Assembly (NCBI GenBank): GCA_002633005.1
Contig: NMRA01000981.1
Coordinates: forward strand, 1 to 64,000
DNA from: Phoronis australis
Lineage: Eukaryota > Phoronida > Phoronidae
Direction of reading: 5' to 3'
DNA: 64,000 bases
Part shown: one piece after another, positions 12,010 through 25,200 of the stretch
How the letters are laid out: every line of letters starts with the position of its first letter
Position numbering within the stretch: the stretch's first letter is position 1
The notes under the pieces: model-generated
Database searches by the model: none
What the model was told of the DNA's origin: nothing
The model's input: the letters and a program-made list of their open reading frames with translations, nothing else
Program-made: the position numbers and the translations under genes

Positions 12010-12610
12010 CCAGTTGACATGGCTATGTTTGCTAAACTCCAGATTACAGCAGCACCTGTTGCTAATAACGAAACAGCGTCATTTATTCTGAATGGTGTTT
12101 TTGCTAGAAGATCCCCAATGAAGTTTTTCTGAGGTGAAATGGAGCAAAATAGGGCAGCATTTTTTGTTTTTCCATAAATCATTTGACTTCTTTTCCACAA
12201 AACTCCTTGAAGTGATACCCATTTCACAAATTTTGGTCTTGAAAAGACAACCCCTTTTTTCATGGATTGTTGTTAGTGTGTGCGTACCGGGGCCACCATG
12301 GGAATTCAAATCCTTGGGACTGTAGCTTGTGCCGGTGAACGGCGGGTTGGTCAATTTGAACTTATGGAAGATTGACGCGCTGCAGACCATGGTTGTTGGT
12401 ACACTAGTCCAGTTCTTGGCCGCCAGATGACTCGTTTCGTTCAACATGAAGGTATAGTGCGAGCAAAAATTGATGACAAAATATTAAAAGAAAGTGGTTA
12501 GGGGACATTTTTGTCTTATTTTTGGAATGACAACAGTGCAAGAAATCAAATGATACCAAAACCATGTGCGAATTTCAATGTTGCCACATTGTAAACAATT
12601 AACCAAACCT
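12010..12610 (+). repeat. Dispersed repeat, ~600 bp, copy of 7795-8400
   Basis: See 7795-8400 for the shared landmarks. This copy lies about 500 bp beyond the stop codon of the minus-strand SET/recombinase gene and may supply part of its 3' flank. The minus-strand ORF of 122 codons here overlaps the repeat and is not conserved in the other copy. Confidence 0.75.
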
Positions 12611-13122
12611 TTCTATTAAGCAGTTAACATTGCAAATACAAATTTTGCACTTTGTCAATGATAGTTGACAAGTTAAATGACCATTGACAAAAAGATGTAT
12701 CGTTCCACAAATAAATAGGCTCATGTGATAGAAGTATTTTGTGTGTTGTAAAATCAACTTAATAAAACATTTTCCATGAATAAATTACAGATTATGACTA
12801 ACAGAGACAAAAAGATGAACCTGGAAATCAAATACGAGGAAATTACCAATAAAGGAGAACGTGCTCTTAAAAGAGGATACTTCCTAGTCCTGAGAAGTAG
12901 AGAATAATGTGAAAACTGTCGCTAGGTGGCACAAATGTTGTGATATCCACCAAAAGCCGTCTCTCATTGTCACTTTTGTAGGAAGGTACTTGCCAACTTT
13001 CATGAAGATTAAGCGTTTTAGGCTATACGGACCCAAGATCAGGATCGACAACAAAATGCGCCCCAAAAATGTTTTGTAAGGTCATGAAAATCAAACTGAT
13101 TGTGCGTTGTCAATCAAAATCA

Positions 13123-13251
13123 TCACTGTTTGTGTTTCTGCTTTTTTTTCTTCTGATGACTTTGATGAATGTTTCTCTTCTTTCTTTTCTTTTTAGTGTG
13201 TCCATCATTGTCTCTGGTTGCTTCAGTCCCATCTTCATTGCTGCTGCTATC
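13123..13251 (-). CDS. Terminal exon: lysine-rich C-terminal tail
   Basis: Begins after TTTTTGAATTTCAG and encodes 42 residues: an acidic start (DSSSNEDGTEATRDND) followed by two basic runs (KKKRKKR and KKKKQKHK), then TGA at 13123-13125. It joins the recombinase exon in phase 0. The basic runs resemble nuclear localisation signals. I see no clear AATAAA on the minus strand immediately beyond, so the transcript end is not located. Confidence 0.8.
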   Translation of the reverse strand, partial: DSSSNEDGTEATRDNDGHTKKKRKKRNIHQSHQKKKKQKHKQ

Positions 13252-16200
13252 CTGAAATTCAAAAATCGGTCCACCTTAGAAGTGTAAGTTATGTGTATTT
13301 GATATTCCTACATAACAATGCATTTGTGACCTAGCTCCTTTCCACCAAGGAGCACCCTTCAAGTTTGATGAGTCGGCAAGTTGCAATAAATCTTATTTTT
13401 TTTTGACAAAGAGTTTTCACTTGCATGAATTATGTTTTATTGCTTTGGTTTAATAAACTGAAAACACATGAAATAAAAATATTTCGCTGGTAAAATTTGA
13501 AAGGATCTTTCAGCTACTGATCAAACACAAACATAGACCCTAACCTGTCACTGGTAAATATAGATTACAATTACTGTTTTAAACTTGATAAATCCTTACC
13601 TGGTAAGTTGCTACAAGTTTTTCTTGTATGAGTTCTCTCTGGCTTTTTTGTGACCCCTTGTCATAATAGGTGTCTGCTGTTTTTATACTGTGGGCCATGT
13701 GTTGGGCGAGCGAAATCTGGTCTTCCCTGGAGCCACCACTCTCCCTGATAAGGGTCACAGCTAGTTTGCGAGCTTTTGATGCTGAAAATAAAACCAACAC
13801 TCAATGACCAGACACACAAAAATTTAGTGAACTGCATCAAATAACACTGGGAAATAGATAAGTTGAAAGTTTTATGCATCATAAAAGTGCCAAATCTTTC
13901 CAGCAATGCTCTTTGTGAAATCAACTATAAAATGAAATTCCATATGCCAAGTGGGAAATCCTGAAATGTCCATAGAAACATTGCACTTGATATAATGCAG
14001 GTGAAGAGAATGGCATGCAAGTTAATGTCGCTTCACTGTAACAATTGATGAAACGGCACCGAGCAAGCTCATGGCTGTACAGTCTGAAATGATATGTCTG
14101 TACGATTTTCTAAGTGATGGCATCTTAGCACATTCTTCCATCATTACATTAAAATGAATTTTCCATATTTAAGATTGTTATTTGCCAGCTTTGGCGCAAC
14201 AGAGTGTCAAATCTCACCTGTGAGCTTTGGCCATGGCTTGAATTGGCGTTCCTCATCAGTTAGGGTTTTCCCAAAGCCGTCCCACTCAGCATGTTGTATT
14301 TTGCTGTAATTCTGTAATAGATAACCGACATAATTGTAACGCATTGATTTTGTCAATTGGAAGTGTGGAAAATGGAGAGAAGAGGTGAGGAAAATGAGAA
14401 CAAAACAAACAAATAGAAAAATGGAAAACTTACTGAGGAGTCGATCTTGCCTCCGTTTTTGTGCGACACAAAAACATAGCGACCCTCGCTATTTAAGTGT
14501 CTTGTACACTGTATAAAATTCAACAGCTCTTCGTGTACCTCAACAGGAACAAAGATTGTTGACTTCAGTCCTGCCGCCGCTGTTTTATGATGGGATAGCT
14601 GGAAAAAAAATTAGAGTACTCTTGAGTTCATTTCGCCCATTTGCTAAAGTCATACATTCACTGAAATCAGAGTAACAATATCACATGTTATTGGGTTTAA
14701 GTCTCACAACCACTAATGTTATGCATTCTCTGAAGGTAGAGTAAAATTATTGCAACAGATTTCTTCTCAAATACAACTAATAGCATGATGAGCATGTATT
14801 CAGGCTTCTTGTACTGGCCCTCATTTCATTGACTACGAGAAAAAAACATACGTGGTACTCGTACTGATGGCCCACTATGGGAGCTGTTGCATTTTGAACA
14901 CTCTCTATCTCTAGGTTAGTAATGTCGCCTGCTCTTTTGGCATTGGTAACTTGCAAGAAGAGACAGAGAGCATTCCTTCTGTGCACGAGGTTTTGGGACT
15001 TGCGGTGGTCGGAATGGTAATGGCTATTCAAGTACATCTTTACTTGCCATCGTTGAACACCTTGGGGCAGGGAGATTAGGTCGCTGAAAAAGTGATGGTA
15101 TTTAGTACATGCATCATTATTTCAGATGACTAAATTGCCATGCAAAGACCATTTTGTCACTGAGTAAGGTCTATAGCTGAACAGTCGGCATCTGGCCTTT
15201 TTGCAACTCTACAAAGCGTTCAAAGTAAATTTTTGATTCATAGCCTTCAAAAGCTTAGTTATTTAGCAAACGGAAAAAAATCAACTGTAAAATTTCATAG
15301 GAAACTATAATTTATAGGACACTGTTCCATGTGAAACTGGTCTTACCTTTTCATTTTCTCAGTCTGTACATCCTTTGTTAGACTGACAGCGCAGTTTTTT
15401 ATATAGCCGTATATTCTTTTCATGTCGGCTACTCTTACATTCAGATGGCGCAGCCACCGGGGACTGTTACCCAAAAATTCTAAGAACTTTTGGGTGTAGT
15501 GGAGGTAAATTTTGATGGTTTCTGAGCTAAAATACAAAAGGTTTAGTCATTGTTATCAGGGTGTAATATTCAAATTAGGATTCACTGTCTGAACCTTCAT
15601 TACCTGTTGCAGTTTATTATGATGTCACCAAATGTAAAATAAACAGAACTATTTTTCATCAAGACTAAAACATAGCTTAACTTATTTTTTAAAAGACATA
15701 TGTGACTTGACTGAGAAAATTGTTTGGTAAATTTGATGACTTACGTCTTTCCATTCTCTTGCATAATCTCAATTGTGCCTCCTGGTTTACCTATGGCCTC
15801 GAGGGCCATCAAACCCTCCTTCGAAAATTGCCGCACAATGGCCTTTATCCCGCTCCGGTGGGCGGCCATTGTCTTTTCTCCCCGTCTTTGCCCAGACGAG
15901 CCACGGTCTTTTAAGTCACCACTAAAAGAATCAACCAGTTTTTGATATCAAAGAAAGTACAACCTTTTGATCAACAGACTCAGTTATCAAATATTTTGAA
16001 TGTTGTCATTGATGTTTGATATAAGGTTTAATCATTGGCTGTCTGGATGGTTAAACATAAGCCGTTAGGTTGTCAACTACTCACACGTAGTCCTCCAAGA
16101 CTTTGGAAAAACTGTCCATTTCCATGGTCACGGGGGCCAGCACAGCTCTCTTGAGCATGTTCGAGTATTCTGGTGTCCCCTTTTTCAAGCCATGCTTGGC

Positions 16201-19200
16201 TTGAAGGTGCTGGTCCACTCTGGTTGTTACCGTTGTGCAACCAGCAAAAGGACACACATGCCTTTTGGTGCTTGACTTTGGTACCTTTTTGTGGTATACA
16301 CTACCATGGACAGTTTCAACATGGCGCTTTAGGTTCACAACCATTGCGCCACACTCCTGGCACTGCCTTTGCTTTCTTTTTGTTTTTTTGTCAGGCACAG
16401 GCTCCTTTAAAAGAAATGAAATACATCGTGATTAAATTTCTTACTTTGAAATTTTTGTGACCATTCACAAATTAATGTCAATGTCTTAACATGCATGACT
16501 TTCACTTAAAGGAGTCCTGAAATGTTATGTTTTTACGAATTTTTAATTTTGGTATGGCTTTAGTTTTAACTTACTGGTTCAGATTCAGACGATGGAAAGT
16601 CTGGTGGTTGTGAAGATAGCTGCAAACAGAAAAGCATTTAATTTGGTGAGAGACAGTTTAGTACATCTTCATGTGTCGTGTTACAATTTGTATGACATTT
16701 TAGTAACTTTAAACGTAACTTTTCGTAGTCTGAAATGTAACATTTCAAGTATTATTGTATTGAAGGGAGGTAGCTTTTTCGTAAAGTGTTAATTTGATCC
16801 AGATGATACATTTCACTAAATCCAAATGTTTCTGAGAAAAGACTGACTGCTTTACAAATATTTCCATCAATTGTTTCATTAATAATAAAAAAGTATTAGA
16901 TTGAGATCAATAAATTGTTTCTGTTTTTTTTGTGATATTGGTGTTATGTCTTTGAATTTTTCTAATGAACCCCATTTCAACTTTTTTATTTCTGTCTTAC
17001 CTCATTTGAGTCTGGGATGTATTCATCGCCTGACGAGCAAATTTCGGGGCTTGATCTTGATGGGCACCACTAGAATTTAAAGAGATGTGGTTCTTCAAAA
17101 ATGTGTAAACCAACTTGCAATGTTTTAAGTTTGCAAAATAAACACACTTACATAGATTTTATGTCTAATATTAAAACTGGCATTTAATTTGGAATGTGTC
17201 AACTATAATCAATGTCTGGTTTAGACATGGCCGTGGTATATGGGACTCGGAATCACAACTAAATTAGTTGTAAGGACTACATAAATTGTGTTTGATAATT
17301 TCGATGATATATATCTGTGTGTTTAGTTACACCAAGATGGCATAATGAGATTCAACAAGCTGAAAACCATACATCTTGAACGACTGGTTTCCAAGCCAGA
17401 GGAGACAAGGTACTTGGTCCAGCGGCAGGTGATGGCTCGTGGACTGGAGGGTCCTCACTGTGTGGCTAAAATGAAAACACAATATATGTTAGCCATATCA
17501 TTACAAAGAACCTCACAACTTGGTGAAGCACAAAATAGTGACCATTGGACACTTGATTTTGCTCTTTTAATTGTTGGCAAATTAGTATAGCAACTAATGT
17601 TTCTTACTCAATTAGGAGAAAAGGAGTGAAGTAACATAGGAGTTCCTAATCTATCCACATTACCTGGCTGGACTCTTCAAGAGTGGTGTCCACTCCTAGC
17701 AACCATTGGTCAGTCTCATAGCTGTCAATATGTGGCTGAAATGATTAAACGGTTTGCTAGTTATTAAATAGTGTGGTGGCAGGCTTGTCCAAATCATGTA
17801 TTCCTAAACACCATCCTGTTGTTAATGAATGCCCCTTGATTTTGGAGATATTGATCTCAGAGCGAAACTTTTTTTCTGACAGCAATGTCAAAAATCTTAA
17901 ATGTGCAACTTACCACATTTGTCAGGTCCTTGTCCAAATACTCTTCCTCTCTAAATTCGTAGACATCCACGTCTGCATTCTAAAATATATTTTCACTTTT
18001 CAGTTACTCTAGAGTGTAACATGGTTTATTGTAATACCAAATGGAAATCTTAATATCCAGCTTTGGTCGTTATGTTTCCTCCATTATGTTACCTAAATTT
18101 GAAACAGATTTGTTTTGTTCAACTGGATGATCACAAAGTTTAGAAACCAATTGGACTGCACGCATTTTCGTATGCAAAAACAGGCTTTGAAATGTTTGTG
18201 TTTTCCACTAATAATATCTATTTGAACTTAATGGTGTAAAGCATCTCAATTTAAAAAAGTCTCTTGCTTCACTTCTGTCTCTTCTTCATACATTGTGTCT
18301 CCTTTGGTTTCTCTCTGATGTAAATATAAAAGATTATTAATCTGATCCTCTTAACATGGAAGTTACATCATCGTATTAATCATTATCATGCTGGAAACTA
18401 AGCTACTTATTTTTAATTACTAACATTAATTTAAGAGTTTAAATGATAATAATTCATGCAGTGTAATATTAGTGTTGTTGTCAATCAATGTATTTTTAAT
18501 AAATGCAAGCAATATTAAATAAATACTACAAATTGGTGTTTTCTTCACGATTATTAGTGTACAATAACATTCACCCCTACCTCAGGCATAGCCCTTGAAC
18601 TTGCATTGAATATGTATGGAGTCTGAAAAACAGACAAAACCACGAATTATGTATCTAAATGTCGTTGGAACGACAGATGCATTAATCTGTGCACAAATAT
18701 TTGAGTTGTTTGAATTGCTTTAAATAATTGTAATCAATTAAAAATGTGGAATGCAAAAGTCTGAATGTATAGTTGTCGAAATTCACACTTTTACCACAGG
18801 TAATAACTTACCTTTCTTTTGTCCGAAATTTGTTCGACTTCAGGCTGAAATGGGTGCAATGCGAAATTGTTAATTTGTATATTTTATAATATAATCGAAA
18901 TCTTGAGTCATCCAGTAAAAACATATAGGAACAGCTTTAAACAAAAATTAAGCCTGGTATACAAATTTGGAAACTACAAAATTAATTTATAATGAATGTG
19001 CACAAAACAAACACAAATCTGCTGTTATGGAAATTTAGATATAAGATTCTTGAAGGGCTCTTGTCTCCTTCAAAGGGTGTTGTAAATGGTTGTTTGCTGG
19101 ACATCTGGTCAAAAATGATCTTGATCATATCAGGGCTTGGAATTTTCCGCGGAAACGCGGATTTCCGCTTTTTTCAAATGTGTTTTCCGCTTTTTTTATA

Positions 19201-22200
19201 ATATTTCCGCGTAAAAAAATAGGATTTGATATAAAATTTCTGCGGGAAATTCCTTTCTTACCGCGGGGTTGCAGACGACGTTCACATCGAAAAGCGGAAG
19301 TTGCTCTTCATGTTTCGGAGGAACGTAAATTGTCATCATTGCCGGGGCATCTGGGACAGCGTGGTGGGAGATTTTCAATGGCGTCTCGTGTTATTGTTAA
19401 GCGCGGCGACAAATACTACCGCTCTGCAGCCAAAAATGTGTGGGTTGGGAGTGGACGGGCGGGTTAAAAGGACGCAGATGCATGCTACTGATGGTGGTAA
19501 CGTTTTTTTTTTCTTTTTTTAGTCCTCCCGATTTTTGTCGGGGAAAGGTTCACACTGACCATTTCAAGGCTGGTTTCCGCGTTTTTTGTCATTGGTCATT
19601 CCAAGCCCTGTCATATGCTTTATGTAATTAGTGGTATCGTCCCATTTCCAGGAATATGCTCAATTTTGAGATACCATGCAGAGAGAAGAACAGGTACCAC
19701 AGAGGAGTTCAAGAGACTATCTACATTAAAACCTTGAAGCCATCCTTCAACAAACTATGTGGCGTTAAGTTGAAGCTGGCCTTGATGATGGCATGGAGTA
19801 CCAAAACAACATGAAGAAGACAATCCATTACTTGAGTTCCCATTATTCACAATCATTCTTTTGAAGAAGGCAAGATATCTCAGAGGATCTAGCAGGTTTT
19901 AAAGGTAAAAAATGTCCAAGTCAGCAGATTTTGTTTCTATAGTGCACGTTCAGGATAATTTAATTTTGTGTCCAAACATATATACCAGGGCTAAATGTAG
20001 TTAAAATGTGCAATATTACTGTGTTCCAAAAAGTTGAGCAAACATGTATTGTGACATTGTGAACATTAGCCTTATAATTCAAATGGGGCTTATTTTTCGT
20101 TAGTAAAGGCAATGCACATTTAAGTTTAACTAGGACCTTATCAACTGTTTCTGAGATGTGCTCCCCAAAGTTAGTCACATATACTTTTAAGTTAAACTAA
20201 TTTAAACATCGCAGCGTTTTCAAGTGTAAAGACGATAGCAGATTAATTGTGAAGTTACTCGTATATGAAAGACAAATACTTACATAGCCCCCGTCTGTTT
20301 TTCTCTTTCGCTTTTTGGATTTGGAATTTTTTACTTCCATCTGAAACACGCAAGAATGCATCTCAGCAAGTTGACCCAAGCTGTTCTCAAATTGAAGTTA
20401 CTAACCCTCTCAGTATATGAATATCACCGGTTATTTTCAGTGTACTATTTTTTCCTGGAATTGTATGCAGGAGCTTCAATCGGTTTTATATTTCTCTTAA
20501 AAATCCAACTCAATACATATGCAATTGGAAAGTATGTATGTGCTGACAAATTTAAAATAGCGATTTTAAGCAAAGTAAGTTTTTCACAGGTAATGGAAAT
20601 CGACTTTCAAACAGAGTGGTTCAGACAAGGTCACGTTTCGAGCATAGCAGCAATATCATCTTAAATCAAATAATGCTTGTATACTCCTAGTACATGCAAC
20701 AACTTACCACTTCGTTGTCCTTCTTTTGATCTGCTGCAGTCTGAAATGCATATGAAATACTGACTGACTCGAAAACCACATGTGATTTCTGATATGTATC
20801 ATAATCCCATTGAAGGTGAATGCCACCCAATTTAGTTAGTCTCTTTTACAGTCTTAATCAGTCTATTTGGTTCACTAGTATAGTGTTTTCTTGGCTGGAA
20901 GTTTTTAACTTTGGCGGGTTTATGTTGGTGGTGTCTTTAGTTTGGTGGTGACGGGTCTGATTGGTTTCTAAGCCACTGGCTGGGATAACTAGTGTGTTGT
21001 GTGTTTAGAACTGAAAAATCACAAATCTAATTATTACAACACTTAGCTATGTTATCCGCCCTGCCTGTACTTCATGGAAGAATAATTCGACTTTATCACG
21101 GAACTGACCCCAAACTCCTGCAACCGAACTCTGTAAGGTTACGGTACTATCATATACTTAAAAATCAGTGACAGTGAAATAATACAACACGTTTGTTCAA
21201 GAACTCAATGTTTTTGTAAATGTTTTACCTCATTAAGCATGTTGTCAACTGCTGACCGACTGCATTAGACGCTCTGACGTCATTGGTTAATTTGAAAACA
21301 TCTGTTTGCCATCAGGTGCCGGGTAAAAGAACTGAACTCATTGTTATCCAGTTGAACTACTCTATCTAAATTGATACAAAACTGGTTGTTTTTCGGTGGC
21401 ATTCTCCCTTAAGGAAATACTTAAATTGCAGTTTAGCTGAAACTAGAATGTGTGTACTTTTATTTTTTCTTCCAAACTTGTATAACGGAGCTCAATTGAT
21501 GTCCAAGAGATTTATAAATTCTACTACAAGTTCTTCAGTCTGAAGGTAAGGATATGTGTAGTGCGAAATTGTGAATGCGCTGTTAATTTTAACCAAGAAA
21601 GTCGATTTGAACTACTGTAAACAGAGCATCAGAATAATTATTTTATTACAGGCAAATAGTACTTACATTTTCCGTGTCCAATTTTCTCTTGGAACCTTTG
21701 GCTTTGGTCTGAAACACACAAATATGCTATTCGAGATGCCAATCAAACCTATTCAGAATAGAGTTGCGAACTGTATTTCAGTTCTTAATTAATTTTATCA
21801 AAGATTATTTTCAACAAATCATTATTTTTTCTCCAAACTCGAACTAGGAAGCAAGACAAAATACTGTTCTTAGGGTCATCTTAAAAACTTCAGTTTTTTA
21901 CACATGCATTGCAAATTGAAAATGGGGTGAAAACTCTAAGTAACTTAATTTAAATGAGGTTAATTTTAGTCACACCTTTTGTTTTCTCCACCAGAGTGAA
22001 CCAGGATCTCCACGGTAATCATAATGGAGCTCCTCTCCTTTGTCGATATCCCTGCTCGCATACAGGACCAGGCGAGGAGTGTCAGACACTACTTTCAATT
22101 TCATAGTGCTATTGCACTCAGCTGTGCACTCCTCTGCATCATTCACGAGATGCGCAAGTCTTCCAACAGTGTCTTTGGCATCAATGCTACAGAACAAAAA

Positions 22201-25200
22201 GAGGAAGTGTGTGAGTATTAAAGTGGAATGGTTGAGTGTTGTGTTACATGTCGATTGTATGATGCACGAACACCATGTGGGTGAGTGTTTGCACTTACCA
22301 CATTTGTTTTCCACTGTATTTGAAGTAATACTGGTAAAATCTAGGGAAAGGTGTATCTGGAGGCACCGATACTTTGACGTCTCTTGCCAGTAACAGTTCC
22401 CCAACATATTCCAGAAGGAAGTCGCCCTTGCTGAAGGTTTTTGTTGTAAAGACACCACGGCCTGAAATATTTTTAAGAACAAAAACGTTGAAACCTCTTT
22501 CACACACGCGCACCCCCACTTCCACCGCCTTTATGTGGCTTGTCTGTCATGTCATGTGCCGCCCCAACCCTGAGTTGTCACCCACTGTCTTCGTCAATTT
22601 TGTACCAATTCTTTTTTGTTAGTGCCGTCCTCTTCCATACTTACTGCTGTCTACCTGTGGCTTCAACATTCCCCTAGCATCATTCACAGTAGATGTTCAC
22701 ATTGCTCTATAGTTAAATTTGAACTTCAATTTCACCTAAATATCATTTTGTAAAACTATCCAAGTCATGACATCACGCAAACAGTTATTAATTTTTCCAA
22801 TAATCATGCATTGTACCAATGTAAAGTTTAATTGCATCCTCTTACATGTATGCTCAAAAACAATTCATGTGAATTAATAAGTTACCTAAGTCTGAAAACA
22901 ATTATACCTCTAGCACAAAAGTAGTGCATGACATCAGTGGCTCGTGTGAGCACTGCAACTATTCTGAGACTGTTCCAACAAATCCTCGGGCTGTAAGTGT
23001 GATGATCACTGTAATAGTTTACTTAAGATTTAAAAGTGCATTACCCTTTTCTTCGGAGACGTATCGGACATCAAAGCCTTCTTGGTCATAACCCGCATTG
23101 CAGAAAAATTGAGCATTCTGCAAACCAAATTGAATTAGTGTAAAGACATTGCCATGTTTAGTTAAGATGTTATATTGTCATCACATGCTGACATGGAAGC
23201 ATTGTTGAGTGCAAAGCAATAACAGATCAGTTCCAGAAGTTGTCGTTTTATCATTGACCAATAAGGGGATAGCATATAAACCCGCTTTCTACCTGAAACA
23301 TGCAATATTATGTGCAGAATGGTAGTCAGTAACATCAAAGGCTTATTTAAGAGGACTAAAGGTCACGGTGTTAATGTTTTGTTTTTCTCCGAATTGGTTG
23401 GGAAGAGATGATTTTATAATTAGAATTTTTACTGCCTCCAAGAAACTTGCAGTTTAGAACTTCATACCATATTGTAGGGTGCTGAAAATGATATACTAAC
23501 AAAAGTCCCTCCAGTGCAAAAGTAGTAGCTGTAGTAGTAAAGTGTATTCTGGATCCATTAACAACATATCTATTTTGTCTCAAGCAAACGTAGTAGCATT
23601 CCAAGTGTTGGGATGATAACAGATTAGCTTTTATAACAGGCAATTAAGGTATTATTTTGATTGCTAAGGCGATAGATCAAGTGAAAAGGTTGTTTTTTAT
23701 GACTTACATGCTCCCTGTCTGTTTCTCTCGTCCTTCGTTTTTTTGTTTGAGAAGTAACGGGTTCCACCTGAAACGTGCATTAATTTGTGTAGGCTTCAAG
23801 ACCACAAAACTCGTTTTAGGAGGTGTATCTCATTTCTTAGTAGCCAAATGTCAAAGATCTCATTCATCTAGTAACATTATTTCTTCCAAACTTGTATAGA
23901 GGAGCTTATTTTGCAAATAGTGATTTTTCAACCCTATTATTTTTTTAATTTTATTATACGTGCGTTGTGAAATGGGAGCAGGCTGAACAGTTCCCACTTA
24001 CAAAATTGAAGTTTTGAGAGCAGATAATTCAAGTTATCATTTTATGGGCAATTTTTACCTCTCTCTTCTCCACATTTTGAATCTGTGTTTTCCTTTTCGT
24101 GTCCTTTTTTTCAGATGCCATCTGAAACATGCAAGAATGTGTATAGAGACAGTAACCAAAGTTGAATTCAGACTAGACTTGTGAATTACCTTTCATCTTG
24201 AACAGTCCCACTATTATTTTTTCAAACAGGTGCTCTCTTGTTCTAGATAAAACAGTTTTCACAGTTTTCTTAAAAGCTTGGTAGATATGCAATACAAAAT
24301 TGTGAATCTGCTGACAATTTTGAAACTAATAACTTTAAACAAAATGTGCGTATTAAATCATGCATTGGCAACTGCATACATGTATATGTTCTGTCTCAGT
24401 CTGTAATTTCTAAGAGCATTTATGACTAACAAGTTGTAACAAGGTTATATTTTCATTTGCTAAGCCAATGGACTTATAATTCAGTCTCATTATAACATGG
24501 AAGCATTTTCAAATGTAAAGGCAATGTTAGTTCGATTCTAAAATTGAAACACAGAAGCTACTTCATATACCTCTCCAGTCTCCGCTTTTTCATGTACCTC
24601 TCCCTTCTCTGCTTTTCTCCGCTTTTTCTTTTTCTTTTTCTTTTTTTCGGAATCCATCTGAAACACGTTGGAATATGTGTTGAGATGTAAAGATGAAATC
24701 AGAATTCAGACTAGAAGTATGAATAGTATCTCAGTAATATTAAATAGTTATTTAACAAATTAAGTTTTAGGTTTTCTTCAAATTTGTGCTTACTACATTG
24801 AATTTTGTGCTTTGATCACAGGCAACAACTTACTGCTCTCTTATCCTTTTGCTTGTTTTGAAACTGAAATGCCTAGGGAAATTTACAGACTAACTGAAAA
24901 CTCACTGGAATCATGTATCGTGGCCACAGTGAAAAAATATTAAAATCACACTTTTGCTGCTTGGACTGTTTTGCGTGTTCTTTGATATTGAGCTTCCGAA
25001 CTTGTACAGTTGAGTTAAATTGTTCAAGAAGAATGCGATTCCAGAGCAAGTTCGTGAACTGGAGACACCATACCCTGCTAGGGATTGTATTAAAGAGAAC
25101 TTCATAACTCTGCTAATCTACAAGGTAGTGACCATCATGAACACCATAATTTATTGTTTTAATCGTTTATAAAATAAAAAAGCTTCAAATGTTTTTTTCA

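Noticed and set aside
12079-12447. 122-codon minus ORF
   Set aside because: It lies in a dispersed repeat whose other copy (7795-8400) does not keep the frame.
17345-17590. Plus-strand ORF of 81 codons
   Set aside because: It is antisense to the spliced exon 17373-17465 and its flanking intron; the copy at 6216-6530 does not keep this frame.
18262-18305. Extra micro-exon (RETKGDTMYEEETE)
   Set aside because: The acceptor is good but the only donor (GTGAAG) is weak. It would keep the frame, so it may be real, but I left it out of the model.
21970-22503. Single 177-codon minus ORF covering the SET region
   Set aside because: It reads through an intron; splicing at 22461, 22299 and 22186 gives the conserved SET motifs in one frame, while the ORF mixes them with intron sequence.
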